From assembly GCA_035565335.1 (NCBI GenBank), contig DATMSO010000105.1:1-63447 (forward strand): DNA of 63,447 nt, read 5' to 3'. Below, piece after piece: positions 1-9,520 of this stretch. The translations under genes were made by a program, and so were the position numbers. Below the pieces are notes generated by a model. It saw only the letters and a program-made list of their open reading frames with translations. It ran no database searches and had not been told where the DNA came from. The stretch comes from Methylovorus sp035565335. Lineage in GTDB: Bacteria; Pseudomonadota; Gammaproteobacteria; Burkholderiales; Methylophilaceae. How positions within the stretch are numbered: the stretch's first letter is position 1; every line of letters starts with the position of its first letter.

Positions 1-112
1 CGGTTTTCACGCTATCGGCGGCAAAGATATGCATTGCCTAAAAATTGAATTTATGCGATTTTATCACCCTATAACAAAGTCCCACCCACACTTTTTGCGT
101 AGCCCAACCATA

Positions 113-2548
113 GTGAAAATCCGCCGACTACCATTTGCCGTCGCCCTCATTTGCCTCAACTACAGTTCAGTCCAAGCCGCAGAGACCTCCGAACTCGAGC
201 AAATGGGCAGCGCTCCTTTGCAAACGGTCGGCGTGGCCAGTCAGCCTGGCGAGACAGTGATCGAAGGCGACAAGCTGCAGATGAATCTGGGCCGCAAAAT
301 GAAAGCCACCGGCAATGCCTCGCTGCATCAGGAAAATCAGGATGTCTACGGGGATGTGATCGAGTACGATCAGCAGAACGAAGCCTTGCACGTGCTGGGC
401 AATGCGCGCATCGAGTCGGGCGGCGGCGTGGTTACCGGCCCCGAGCTGCGCATGCAACTGCATGAAAACATAGGTGAAATGCGCGAAGCCTCGTTCAAGC
501 TCAACAACCAGTTCACCGGCATTCCGCTGGCCGGGGCGGGCAGTCTGGGCGCCACAAAAACTTTTGCTGATCCGAACGAGATTGTCAACGACACCAATTC
601 GCAGATCAGCTCACAGAATATCGACGACAAATCCACCAGCTCACCTGGTTTTCAGAAAAAAATCGGCGCATCGCGCGGCGATGCTTCTGCCATTTTCTTC
701 GAGGGCCAGGACAAAAAAAGGCTGAAAGGCGCGCGCTATACCACCTGCGAAGTGGGCCGGGATGACTGGTACATCAAGGCCAGCGAACTGGAGCTGGACG
801 ACTATACTAAGACCGCCACCGCACGAAATGCGCGGGTGGAGTTCATGAACACGCCGATACTCTATACGCCGTGGATCAGCTTCTCTTTCCTGAACCAGCG
901 CAAGACCGGCCTGCTGTCACCAACCTTCGGTACCACGTCCCGCAGCGGTTTCGAATTGTTGACGCCGTTTTACTGGAATATCGCCCCCAATATGGACGCC
1001 ACTATCGCGACCCGCTATCTGGGTACGCGGGGCATGCAATACCAGGGGGAGTTCCGCTATCTGGGCGAGACCTACTCCGGCATAGACAACGTGGAATACC
1101 TGCCGAGCGATTCCAGCACCGGCGATACGCGTTACTACATGCGCTTCAAGCATGACCAGAAATTGCCCAGCGGCTGGTCCACCGGCTACCAGTTCGAAAA
1201 GGTATCGGATGACAAATACTTCTCGGAATTGTCCACCCGCATCACCGTCACCAGCCGGGTGAACCTGCCGCAACAGGCCTACCTGAACTACAGCGATGAT
1301 GTATGGAATTTCAATGGTGTGGTGCAAAAGTACCAGACACTGGATGGGGTTTCTTATCCTTATCAACGTTTGCCGCAACTGACCTTGACCGGTAACAAGG
1401 ATTTTGGCGATTTCAACGCCAACCTTTACACGCAATGGGTGAGCTTTGACCGCAACCCCAGCAGCCCGTTGACGTCCACCACGGCCAGCGGTCAGGTACT
1501 GACTACATCGGTCACCGGCAATCGCTTTACCGCCTACCCATCGGTCAGCCTGCCGATGGCAAGACCATATGGCTATATCACGCCCAAGATTGGCGTAAAT
1601 TACACGAGCTACGGCCTGCAAAACTCCGAATACACCCTGGGCTCTGTCAGTGGCAATTATGAATCCACTAGCCGCACGCTACCTATTGTCAGCATCGATA
1701 GCGGCTTGTTTTATGACCGTCAGGTACGTGTTGTAAAAAACATGTACACACAGACGCTGGAACCGCGACTGTACTATGTTTACATCCCGTATCAGGACCA
1801 GTCGATGTTGCCGGTATTTGACAGCTCGCAGTCCGACGTCAGCATGAGCACGTTGTTTCTGGAAAACCAGTTCAACGGCAATGACCGCATCAACAATGCA
1901 AACCAGATCACAATGGCGCTGACCTCACGCATGATCGACAGTCGCACGGGCGAACAGCGACTGGCCGCCACCATCGGTCAGCGCTTTTACTTTGCGGACC
2001 AGAAGGTTGGCCTGCCTGGGGCGAACCTGCGCACAGGGGACTCGACCGACATTGTGACCGCCCTGACCGCCAAGCTGCTCAACAAGTGGAGCCTGGATAC
2101 GGCATGGCAATTCAACACGGATCGTAGCCGAACCACCAAGGCCAATATCGGCGCACGCTACAACCCCGAGCCTGGCAAAGTCCTCAATATCGGATATCGC
2201 TACACCGAAGACAGCCTGGAACAGATCAACCTTTCCAGCCAATGGCCGCTGGGCAATGGCTGGTATGGTCTGGGTCGCTGGAACTATTCTCTGCGTGAAA
2301 CCCGCCCGATTGAAGGCCTGGCGGGGATTGAATACAACGCCGGCTGCTGGCAGGCCCGTACCGTGTTGCAACGCGTATCTACCGCGACGGCCAGTGCCAA
2401 CTATGCTTTCTTTATCCAGCTGGAACTTGGCGGCCTGGCCTCCATCGGCTCCAATCCTTTAACTCTGTTAAACCGGGGTATTCCGGGCTACACCAGCACT
2501 GGTTTGCTCCCCGATACCGTTCAGCAACAACCATCTTCCTATGAGTAA
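113..2548 (+). CDS. lptD: LPS-assembly outer membrane protein LptD
   Basis: LptD is the outer-membrane beta-barrel that, with LptE, inserts lipopolysaccharide into the outer leaflet. After the signal peptide the protein shows an N-terminal LptA/OstA-like domain and then a long barrel rich in alternating aromatic strands. The frame is open from 29, but I take the GTG at 113: it gives a compact signal peptide (KIRRLPFAVALI... cleaved near SVQA/AE) and an 811-residue protein of normal length. Two mature cysteines are seen, at about residues 212 (TTCEVG) and 745 (AGCW), so this form probably makes one inter-domain disulfide rather than the two of E. coli LptD. It overlaps surA by 8 bases, in the classic lptD-surA-pdxA-rsmA order. 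The start codon is the least certain part. Confidence 0.93.
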   Translation: MKIRRLPFAVALICLNYSSVQAAETSELEQMGSAPLQTVGVASQPGETVIEGDKLQMNLGRKMKATGNASLHQENQDVYGDVIEYDQQNEALHVLGNARIESGGGVVTGPELRMQLHENIGEMREASFKLNNQFTGIPLAGAGSLGATKTFADPNEIVNDTNSQISSQNIDDKSTSSPGFQKKIGASRGDASAIFFEGQDKKRLKGARYTTCEVGRDDWYIKASELELDDYTKTATARNARVEFMNTPILYTPWISFSFLNQRKTGLLSPTFGTTSRSGFELLTPFYWNIAPNMDATIATRYLGTRGMQYQGEFRYLGETYSGIDNVEYLPSDSSTGDTRYYMRFKHDQKLPSGWSTGYQFEKVSDDKYFSELSTRITVTSRVNLPQQAYLNYSDDVWNFNGVVQKYQTLDGVSYPYQRLPQLTLTGNKDFGDFNANLYTQWVSFDRNPSSPLTSTTASGQVLTTSVTGNRFTAYPSVSLPMARPYGYITPKIGVNYTSYGLQNSEYTLGSVSGNYESTSRTLPIVSIDSGLFYDRQVRVVKNMYTQTLEPRLYYVYIPYQDQSMLPVFDSSQSDVSMSTLFLENQFNGNDRINNANQITMALTSRMIDSRTGEQRLAATIGQRFYFADQKVGLPGANLRTGDSTDIVTALTAKLLNKWSLDTAWQFNTDRSRTTKANIGARYNPEPGKVLNIGYRYTEDSLEQINLSSQWPLGNGWYGLGRWNYSLRETRPIEGLAGIEYNAGCWQARTVLQRVSTATASANYAFFIQLELGGLASIGSNPLTLLNRGIPGYTSTGLLPDTVQQQPSSYE

Positions 2549-3866
2549 TATGACCATTAAAAATTGCCTGATGGCAGGCCTCCTCCTTTGGGCTGGCGCC
2601 CTGCTGCCGCATACCGCAAGCGCTGCCCAGGATGGCTCTGTCAACAAGATAGACCGTATCGTGGCCGTCGTTGATCAAGGTGTTGTCACCGAAAAAGAAT
2701 TAAACGACCGCATTGAAATCGTGAGCGCGCAGCTGGAAAAGCAGGGCAACCAGTTGCCACCGCGTAATGTGCTGGAAAAGCAGATACTGGAGCGACTGAT
2801 CAACGACAGGCTGCAGCTGCAATATGCGGCGCAAACCGGCCTGCGCGTGGACGACGACCAGTTGGACAAGACCATCATGCGTATTGCCGAGCAGAACAAG
2901 ATGGGCGTACCGGAATTCAAGGAAGCGCTGGCAGCTGAGGGTATTGTCTACAAGAAATTCCGCGAAGACATCCGCAACGAAATCCTGCTCGCCCGCCTGC
3001 GCGAGCGTGAGGTAGATAACCGCGTCAATGTCACCGAATCCGAAGTGGATAATTTCCTCACCACGCAATCTTCGCGCCAGGATTCGTCCGACGAATATGA
3101 AATCTCGCACATCCTGATCCGTGCCCCGGAAGACGGCTCGCCCGAGGACTTGAAACGCCTGCGCGAAAAAGCAGAAGATGCGCTGAAAAAGCTGCAGGCC
3201 GGTGAAGATTTCGGCCAGGTATCCGCCCGTGTATCCGATGCGCCCAATGCGCTGGAAGGCGGCAAGCTGGGCTGGAAGACCGCCGCCCAGGTACCAGCAC
3301 TGTTTCTGGAAGCGTTGAAACCCATGCAGGTCGGCCAGTTATCCGGCATTCTGCGCAGCCCGAACGGTTTCCATATCCTGAAGCTCACCGACCGCCGTGG
3401 CGGCAACACCTCCACCCTGGTGCAACAAACACATACGCGCCATATCCTGATCAAGACCAGCGAAGTGCTGTCCGAAACCGAAGCCAAGCGCAAGATTGAC
3501 GGCATCAAGCAGCTGATTGATAACGGCGAAGATTTCGGGGAAGCAGCCAAACGCTATTCCAATGACGGCTCGGCTGCCAATGGCGGCGACCTTGGCTGGG
3601 TGAACCCCGGCGACACGGTTCCGCAGTTCGAAAAAGCCATGAACGCTTTGCAACCAGGCCAGATCAGCGATGCCGTGCGCTCGCCTTTTGGCTGGCACCT
3701 GATCCAGGTGCTGGAGCGCCGCAGCCAGGACATGACACGTGAGGCAGAACGCATGAAAGCCCGCCAGGAAATCCGTCAGCGCAAAGCCGATGAAGCCTAT
3801 CAGGACTGGGTACGTGAACTGCGTGACCGCGCCTATGTCGAGCTGCGCCTGGAAGACAAATATTAA
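2541..3866 (+). CDS. surA: Periplasmic chaperone / peptidyl-prolyl isomerase SurA
   Basis: SurA escorts unfolded outer-membrane proteins such as LptD through the periplasm to the BAM complex. The 441-residue protein has an N-terminal signal peptide (LLLWAGALLPHTASA/AQ), the SurA N-terminal chaperone domain (about 35-165), and two parvulin-type PpiC domains beginning near YEISHILIRAPEDGS and HTRHILIKTSE, the usual count. It starts inside the end of lptD (8-base overlap), indicating translational coupling, and pdxA begins 3 bases after its stop. Confidence 0.96.
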   Translation: MSNMTIKNCLMAGLLLWAGALLPHTASAAQDGSVNKIDRIVAVVDQGVVTEKELNDRIEIVSAQLEKQGNQLPPRNVLEKQILERLINDRLQLQYAAQTGLRVDDDQLDKTIMRIAEQNKMGVPEFKEALAAEGIVYKKFREDIRNEILLARLREREVDNRVNVTESEVDNFLTTQSSRQDSSDEYEISHILIRAPEDGSPEDLKRLREKAEDALKKLQAGEDFGQVSARVSDAPNALEGGKLGWKTAAQVPALFLEALKPMQVGQLSGILRSPNGFHILKLTDRRGGNTSTLVQQTHTRHILIKTSEVLSETEAKRKIDGIKQLIDNGEDFGEAAKRYSNDGSAANGGDLGWVNPGDTVPQFEKAMNALQPGQISDAVRSPFGWHLIQVLERRSQDMTREAERMKARQEIRQRKADEAYQDWVRELRDRAYVELRLEDKY

Positions 3867-3869
3867 GCG

Positions 3870-4868
3870 GTGGACACATCCTTACCCCATATCGCCATTA
3901 CCGCAGGTGAGCCAGCCGGCATTGGTCCGGATCTGTGTGTCATGCTGGCGGCTCAGCCGCTAGCCGCCTGCATTACCGTCGTCGCCGACCGCGACCTGCT
4001 GACAGCGCGGGCGCAACAGCTTGGCCTGACGCTCACCATTATTCCGGACACTGCGCCCCCTGCCCCACATCAGGGCAATGGTGAACTGCGGGTACAACAT
4101 ACCCCGCTGGCAGTGCCTGCCGTGCCAGGCACTCAGGATGCGCGCAACAGTGCTTATGTGCTGCGCACCCTGGAGATCGCGCTGCAAGGTTGCACCAGTG
4201 GCCGCTTCAACGCCATGATTACCGCACCCGTGCACAAAGGTGTCATTAATGATGCCGGCATTGCCTTCACCGGCCACACCGAATTTCTGGCAGAAAAAAC
4301 CGGCACCGCACAAGTGGTCATGATGCTGGTGGGTGGCGGCATGCGCGTGGCGCTGGCGACGACCCATCTGCCGCTCACCGCCGTCAGTGCCGCCATTACC
4401 CGCAGCAGCCTCGAAACCACCTTGCGCATACTGCATCACGATCTCATCCATCACTTCGGCATTGCCGAACCTCGCATCCTGGTCGCCGGCCTCAACCCGC
4501 ATGCCGGTGAAGGTGGCTACCTGGGTGACGAAGAAATCGTCACCATCAACCCGGTGCTGGAAAAACTGCGTGCCGAGGGCATGCAACTGCAAGGCCCCTT
4601 GCCTGCCGATACCCTGTTTGCGCCGCATCATCTACAACATGGCGATGCCGTGCTGGCCATGTATCACGACCAGGGCCTGCCGGTACTGAAGCACGCCAGC
4701 TTCGGCGGCGGGGTTAATGTCACCCTGGGCTTGCCCATCATCCGCACCTCGGTTGACCATGGCACCGCGCTTGACCTGGCCGGCACCGGCAAGGCTCATC
4801 CGGGTAGCCTGTTCGCCGCTATCCAGCTGGCGATCGAACTCTCACAGAAAACATCCGCTTCCGCATGA
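3870..4868 (+). CDS. pdxA: 4-hydroxythreonine-4-phosphate dehydrogenase PdxA
   Basis: PdxA oxidises 4-phosphohydroxy-L-threonine in the DXP-dependent route to pyridoxal 5'-phosphate. The 332-residue protein carries the family blocks ITAGEPAGIGPDL at the N-terminus, ITAPVHKGVINDAG, GHTEFLAEKTG, NPHAGEGGYLGDEE and MYHDQGLPVLKH; the histidines in GHTEF, MYHDQG and DHGTA are the expected metal ligands. The start is GTG, forced by the open frame and the conserved N-terminal motif, only 3 bases after surA. It overlaps rsmA by ATGA. The cofactor it helps make is used by BioF, encoded further along the window. Confidence 0.95.
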   Translation: MDTSLPHIAITAGEPAGIGPDLCVMLAAQPLAACITVVADRDLLTARAQQLGLTLTIIPDTAPPAPHQGNGELRVQHTPLAVPAVPGTQDARNSAYVLRTLEIALQGCTSGRFNAMITAPVHKGVINDAGIAFTGHTEFLAEKTGTAQVVMMLVGGGMRVALATTHLPLTAVSAAITRSSLETTLRILHHDLIHHFGIAEPRILVAGLNPHAGEGGYLGDEEIVTINPVLEKLRAEGMQLQGPLPADTLFAPHHLQHGDAVLAMYHDQGLPVLKHASFGGGVNVTLGLPIIRTSVDHGTALDLAGTGKAHPGSLFAAIQLAIELSQKTSASA

Positions 4869-5629
4869 AACACGTTGCAAAAAAACGCTTTGGCCAGAAC
4901 TTCCTGACCGACCAGGCCATTATCACCAGTCTGGTGAATGCCATCGCCCCGCAGCCGCAAGACCTCATGGTTGAAATCGGCCCTGGATTGGGCGCCCTGA
5001 CGCAGCCATTGCTGCAACGGCTGGAAAAACTGCATGTGGTGGAAATCGATCGCGACATCATCGCCTGGATGGAAAAGCACTACGCCCCGGGCAAGGTCAC
5101 CATCCACAACATGGATGCGCTGAAGTTTGATTTTGCCAGCGTCGCACCCAGGCTGCGTGTGGTGGGCAATCTGCCCTACAACATTTCCACGCCCATCCTG
5201 TTTCACCTGCTGGACAATGTAGAGCACATCATCGACATGCACTTCATGCTGCAAAAGGAAGTGGTCGAGCGCATGGTGGCCGAGCCTTCCAGCGCGGCTT
5301 ATGGGCGGCTGTCCGTCATGCTGCAATACCATTTGCACATGGAATATCTGTTTACCGTACCGCCCGAAGCGTTTGATCCACCGCCCAAAGTGGAATCGGC
5401 ATTCGTACGCTGCGTGCCGCATTCGCAGTTGCCGCACCCGGCCAAGGATTACGCCCTGTTTTCGCGCGTGGTGGCAACCGCCTTTGGCCAGCGCCGCAAG
5501 ACCTTGCGCAACACGCTCAAAGGCCTGCTGGACGATGAGGGCTTTGCCGCGCTAGGCATAGACTCCCAATGGCGCGCAGAAAATCTGTCGCTATCGGCAT
5601 TTGTCAGCATCGCCAATTACCTCGTTTGA
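4865..5629 (+). CDS. rsmA: 16S rRNA dimethyladenosine transferase RsmA (KsgA)
   Basis: RsmA dimethylates A1518 and A1519 in helix 45 of 16S rRNA late in 30S assembly. The sequence opens with KKRFGQNFLTDQ, then the SAM-binding VEIGPGLGALT motif and the catalytic NLPYNIST motif; the C-terminal helical domain holds FGQRRKTLRNTLK. At 254 residues it is close to the usual 260-275. ATGA overlap with pdxA marks it as the last gene of the lptD operon; a promoter for adk starts immediately after its stop. Confidence 0.95.
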   Translation: MKHVAKKRFGQNFLTDQAIITSLVNAIAPQPQDLMVEIGPGLGALTQPLLQRLEKLHVVEIDRDIIAWMEKHYAPGKVTIHNMDALKFDFASVAPRLRVVGNLPYNISTPILFHLLDNVEHIIDMHFMLQKEVVERMVAEPSSAAYGRLSVMLQYHLHMEYLFTVPPEAFDPPPKVESAFVRCVPHSQLPHPAKDYALFSRVVATAFGQRRKTLRNTLKGLLDDEGFAALGIDSQWRAENLSLSAFVSIANYLV

Positions 5630-5635
5630 TATAAT
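5607..5635 (+). promoter_or_regulatory. Likely adk promoter
   Basis: A perfect TATAAT lies at 5630-5635, just after rsmA, placing a start about 36 bases before the adk start codon. The hexamer 17 bases upstream (GCATCG, 5607-5612) is a poor -35; TTGTCA at 5601 would be spaced too far. The call rests on the -10 and position. Confidence 0.5.
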
Positions 5636-5677
5636 CGCGGTTTCGATTCCGCACTCAGTACAAAAAAGGAACCTCAC

Positions 5678-6331
5678 GTGAGACTGATTCTTCTTGGCGC
5701 TCCCGGCGCCGGCAAAGGCACCCAGGCCAACTTCATCAAGGAAAAATTCAATATTCCGCAAATCTCCACCGGCGACATGCTGCGCGCAGCGGTCAAGGCA
5801 GGCACGCAACTGGGGCTGGAAGCCAAGAAATTCATGGATGCAGGCGGCCTGGTGCCGGATGAAGTCATCATCGGCCTGGTCAAGGAACGCATCAAGGACG
5901 ACGACTGCAAGGCTGGCTTCCTGTTTGACGGTTTCCCCCGCACCATTCCTCAAGCCGAAGCCATGAAGCAAGCCGGTGTCGGCATTGATTACGTCGTGGA
6001 AATTGACGTGCCCGATGAAGCGATTGTGGAACGCATGAGCGGTCGCCGCTCGCACCCTGCTTCCGGCCGCACTTACCATGTCAAATTCAATCCACCCAAG
6101 GTGGAAGGCAAGGACGACATCACCGGTGAAGACCTGGTGCAGCGTGAGGACGATAAGGAAGAAACCGTGCAGAAACGCCTGCAGGTTTATCACGAGCAGA
6201 CCGAACAGCTGATCGGCTACTACTCCGACTGGGCCAAGTCAGGCACCGGCGGCGCACCGCAATACGTCAAGGTCAATGGCCTGGGCGACATGAACAAGAT
6301 CCGCGACAGCATTTTTGACGCGCTGAAATAA
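5678..6331 (+). CDS. adk: Adenylate kinase
   Basis: Adk interconverts ATP + AMP and 2 ADP in the cytoplasm. The P-loop GAPGAGKGT is at residues 7-15, followed by the AMP-binding STGDMLR and DGFPRT motifs, and a full LID domain (GRRSHPASGRTYHVKFNPPK) without zinc cysteines, giving the long form at 217 residues. The start is GTG with AAGGA 7 bases upstream; no other start keeps the N-terminal MRLILLGAPGAGK. It stands alone between its own promoter and a strong terminator. Confidence 0.97.
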   Translation: MRLILLGAPGAGKGTQANFIKEKFNIPQISTGDMLRAAVKAGTQLGLEAKKFMDAGGLVPDEVIIGLVKERIKDDDCKAGFLFDGFPRTIPQAEAMKQAGVGIDYVVEIDVPDEAIVERMSGRRSHPASGRTYHVKFNPPKVEGKDDITGEDLVQREDDKEETVQKRLQVYHEQTEQLIGYYSDWAKSGTGGAPQYVKVNGLGDMNKIRDSIFDALK

Positions 6332-6360
6332 GCCTTCAACCGCTGATCGTTCTGGCAAAA

Positions 6361-6384
6361 AGCCCGCAGCTGCGGGCTTTTTTT
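6361..6384 (+). terminator. Rho-independent terminator after adk
   Basis: An 18-base perfect palindrome AGCCCGCAGCTGCGGGCT (6361-6378) runs into seven Ts (6378-6384), 29 bases after the adk stop. It separates adk from the leuS transcription unit. Confidence 0.9.
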
Positions 6385-6420
6385 CATGGCGTGAGCCGGA
6401 CGATGTTTTTACGCCGCAGT

Positions 6421-6450
6421 CTGACATGGCATACGGCTTCAAGGTATAAT
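6421..6450 (+). promoter_or_regulatory. leuS operon promoter
   Basis: CTGACA (6421-6426, 5/6 to the consensus -35) is followed after 18 bases by a perfect TATAAT (6445-6450). The predicted transcript starts near 6457, about 30 bases before leuS. Confidence 0.7.
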
Positions 6451-6487
6451 TTTAGCTTTATAAATCATTACAAAAGCCTACGTCCTC

Positions 6488-8965
6488 ATGCAGCAGCAGT
6501 ATCCTTTCCGCGAAATTGAACAACAGGCCCAGCAATACTGGGAAACCCATCAGACCTTTGCCGCCAGCGAGCAAAGCGACAAGCCAAAATACTATTGCCT
6601 GTCGATGTTCCCCTACCCCAGCGGTCGCCTGCACATGGGCCATGTGCGCAACTACACAATTGGTGATGTGCTGAGCCGCTTCCACCGCATGAAGGGCTTC
6701 AATGTCATGCAGCCCATGGGTTGGGATGCCTTTGGCCTGCCTGCAGAAAATGCCGCCATCAAGAACAACGTCGCCCCCTCGGGCTGGACCTACAGCAATA
6801 TCGAGCACATGAAAACCCAGCTGAAGTCGCTGGGGCTGGGCATAGACTGGCAGCGCGAGATCGCGACCTGCAAGCCTGAATATTACCGATGGGAACAATG
6901 GCTGTTCACCGAACTGTTCAAAAAAGGCCTGATTTACAAAAAAACCGCCACGGTGAACTGGGACCCGGTGGACCAGACCGTGCTGGCCAACGAGCAGGTC
7001 ATTGATGGCCGCGGCTGGCGTTCCGGCGCCATTGTCGAAAAGCGCGACATTCCGCAGTACTTCATGAAGATTACCGCGTATGCGGACGAGCTGCTGGCCG
7101 ACCTCGACAAGCTGGATGGCTGGCCCGAGCAGGTCAAGACCATGCAGCGCAACTGGATAGGCAAGAGCTACGGCTGTGAAGTTGAGTTCCCCATTCTGGA
7201 TGCGGCTGGCAATGCCACCGCAAACACGCTCAAGGTCTACACCACCCGTCCAGATACCCTGATGGGTGCGACCTATGTTGCCGTAGCCGCTGAGCACGCA
7301 CTTGCCGCGCAGGCAGCCGAAAACAATCCTGAGCTGCAGGCCTTTATCGCCGAATGCAAGATGGGCAGCGTAGCCGAAGCCGACCTCGCCACCGCCGAGA
7401 AAAAAGGCATGGCGACCGGCCTGTTTGTGGCGCATCCGCTCACCGGTGAAAAATTGCCGGTATGGATCGCCAATTACGTGCTGATCAGCTATGGCGAAGG
7501 CGCCGTGATGGCCGTGCCTGCGCACGATGAACGCGACTTTGAGTTTGCTGGTAAATATCAGCTGCCGATCAAAGCGGTGATTCGCCCTGCCGATGCCGAA
7601 CTGGAACTGCCGCTGGCCGCCGCTTATACCGAACACGGCGTGCTGTTTGCCTCCGGGGAGTTTGACGGCCTGGATTTTGATGGCGCCTCTGCTGCCATTG
7701 CCGCTGCCCTCAGCGCCAAAAACCTCGGCAAGCGCCGCACGCAATATCGCCTGCGCGACTGGGGCATCTCACGTCAGCGTTACTGGGGTTGCCCGATTCC
7801 GATCATCCACTGCGCCAGCTGTGGCGAAGTGCCAGTGCCTGCTGATCAGCTGCCCGTGGTTCTGCCCGAAGACGTGGTGATGGATGGCGTGGGTTCCCCC
7901 ATCAAGAAAGACCCCGGCTTTTACGAGACGACCTGCCCCACTTGTGGCGGCAAGGCAACGCGCGAGACCGATACCCTGGATACCTTCTTTGAGTCGTCCT
8001 GGTATTACGCCCGTTACGCCAGCTTTGATGCCGACAAGGCCATGGTGGACGAGCGCGCCAACTACTGGCTGCCGGTCGATCAGTACATCGGCGGTATTGA
8101 GCATGCCATTCTGCATTTGCTGTATGCCCGCTTCTTCAACAAGCTGATGCGCGATGTCGGCCTGCTGAAAAACGATGAGCCATTCAACAAGCTGCTGACC
8201 CAGGGCATGGTGCTGAAAGATGGCAGCAAGATGTCCAAATCCAAGGGCAACACGGTCGATCCGCAAGCGCTGATCGAGCAATACGGCGCGGACACCGCCC
8301 GCTTGTTCATGATGTTTGCCGCGCCGCCGGAGCAAAGCCTGGAGTGGTCGGATGCTGGTGTGGAAGGCGCGCACCGTTTTCTGAAGCGCGTGTGGGCGGC
8401 CGTGGCTGCCCATGTGGAACAAGGCGTGGTCAGCGCATATAGCGCTGGAGCAGCAGATGACCTGAACGCCGAACTGAAAACCCTGCGTCGCCAGTTGCAT
8501 CTCACCATTGAAAAGATCAGTGATGACTATGGTCGCCGCCATGCCTTCAATACGGCTATTGCAGCCGTCATGGAGCTGATGAATGCCTATGCCAAGCTGG
8601 AAGGTCAGGATGAGGTAACGCGCAGCGTACGTCAGGAAGTGCTGGAGCACGTCACCCTGCTGCTGTCGCCTATCGTGCCGCACATCAGCCAGGCTTTGTG
8701 GAGCGAGCTCCGCCCAGGCAGCCAGATTGTGGATGCCGCCTGGCCGACAGCCGACCAGGCCGCCCTGGTGCAGGATGACATCACGCTGGTGTTGCAGGTG
8801 AATGGCAAGCTGCGCGGCAACATGACCGTGCCCAAGACGCTGGACAAAGCCAGTATCGAACAGATGGCGCTGCAGCATGAAAGCTTGCAAAAACATCTGG
8901 CGGAAGGCACTGTACGCAAGATCATTGTCGTACCCAACAAACTCGTCAACATCGTAGTGGGATAG
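6488..8965 (+). CDS. leuS: Leucyl-tRNA synthetase
   Basis: LeuS charges tRNA-Leu. Class I signatures are present: the HIGH-type motif PSGRLHMGHVRNY near residue 45 and KMSKSKGN near residue 580. Between them lie the zinc-ribbon and CP1 editing domains (TTRPDTLMGATY, the editing-site threonine region, and AVPAHDERDFEFA). The anticodon-binding and C-terminal domains complete a protein of normal length (825 residues). It begins an apparent leuS-lptE-holA unit and is followed by lptE after 3 bases. Confidence 0.97.
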   Translation: MQQQYPFREIEQQAQQYWETHQTFAASEQSDKPKYYCLSMFPYPSGRLHMGHVRNYTIGDVLSRFHRMKGFNVMQPMGWDAFGLPAENAAIKNNVAPSGWTYSNIEHMKTQLKSLGLGIDWQREIATCKPEYYRWEQWLFTELFKKGLIYKKTATVNWDPVDQTVLANEQVIDGRGWRSGAIVEKRDIPQYFMKITAYADELLADLDKLDGWPEQVKTMQRNWIGKSYGCEVEFPILDAAGNATANTLKVYTTRPDTLMGATYVAVAAEHALAAQAAENNPELQAFIAECKMGSVAEADLATAEKKGMATGLFVAHPLTGEKLPVWIANYVLISYGEGAVMAVPAHDERDFEFAGKYQLPIKAVIRPADAELELPLAAAYTEHGVLFASGEFDGLDFDGASAAIAAALSAKNLGKRRTQYRLRDWGISRQRYWGCPIPIIHCASCGEVPVPADQLPVVLPEDVVMDGVGSPIKKDPGFYETTCPTCGGKATRETDTLDTFFESSWYYARYASFDADKAMVDERANYWLPVDQYIGGIEHAILHLLYARFFNKLMRDVGLLKNDEPFNKLLTQGMVLKDGSKMSKSKGNTVDPQALIEQYGADTARLFMMFAAPPEQSLEWSDAGVEGAHRFLKRVWAAVAAHVEQGVVSAYSAGAADDLNAELKTLRRQLHLTIEKISDDYGRRHAFNTAIAAVMELMNAYAKLEGQDEVTRSVRQEVLEHVTLLLSPIVPHISQALWSELRPGSQIVDAAWPTADQAALVQDDITLVLQVNGKLRGNMTVPKTLDKASIEQMALQHESLQKHLAEGTVRKIIVVPNKLVNIVVG

Positions 8966-8968
8966 TCC

Positions 8969-9520
8969 ATGCACAGAATGCGTACTACCGGCCTTAGCCA
9001 TGAGCTTGGTTCCCGTCTTTCCGGGACAGCCGTCATTGCCTTGCTGCTCAGCCTCGTGCTGACAGCGTGTGGTTTCCAGATGCGCGGCACGGCTGACCTG
9101 GCGTTCAAGAATCTCTATATGACGGGCGTCAGCACCACCATCAATGCGCCATTGAAAAAAGCCTTGGCTGTGAATGGCGTGACGATTGTGAAAGACAAGG
9201 AAAACGCCGAGCTGATGCTGGAGATGGTGGGCGAGAAGACCGAAAAACGCATTCTGTCCTTGAGCGGTACCGGTCTGGTGCGGGAATTCGATCTCTACTA
9301 TCGTGTCTATTTCCGTCTGAAAGACCCGGATAGCGAGTTGTGGGGCAAGGAACAGATGATCGAACAACGCCGCGATTACTCATACAGCGATGCCGAATTG
9401 CTCGCCAAGCAAGGCGAAGAGCAGCGCCTGTATGACGACATGCGTGCCGAAGCTGCGCGTGAACTGCTGCGCCGCCTCATCGTCCAGAAACCGGGCAATC
9501 TGCAAGCACCCAAACTCTGA
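8969..9520 (+). CDS. lptE: LPS-assembly lipoprotein LptE
   Basis: LptE is the outer-membrane lipoprotein plug of the LptD barrel. A signal peptide ends in the lipobox LVLTAC/GF, so the mature protein is lipidated at the Cys of CGFQMRG, a typical LptE start. The remaining ~150 residues fit the small alpha/beta LptE fold. A start further in (GTG or ATG near 9000) would shorten the n-region but not change the lipobox. The gene shares one base with holA (TGATG), and its partner lptD is at the start of this window. Confidence 0.9.
   Translation: MHRMRTTGLSHELGSRLSGTAVIALLLSLVLTACGFQMRGTADLAFKNLYMTGVSTTINAPLKKALAVNGVTIVKDKENAELMLEMVGEKTEKRILSLSGTGLVREFDLYYRVYFRLKDPDSELWGKEQMIEQRRDYSYSDAELLAKQGEEQRLYDDMRAEAARELLRRLIVQKPGNLQAPKL

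Noticed and set aside
1..34. Possible 5' end of a divergent minus-strand gene (ATG at 34)
   Set aside because: Only 11 codons fit before the window edge and they match no N-terminus I recognise; position alone is not enough.
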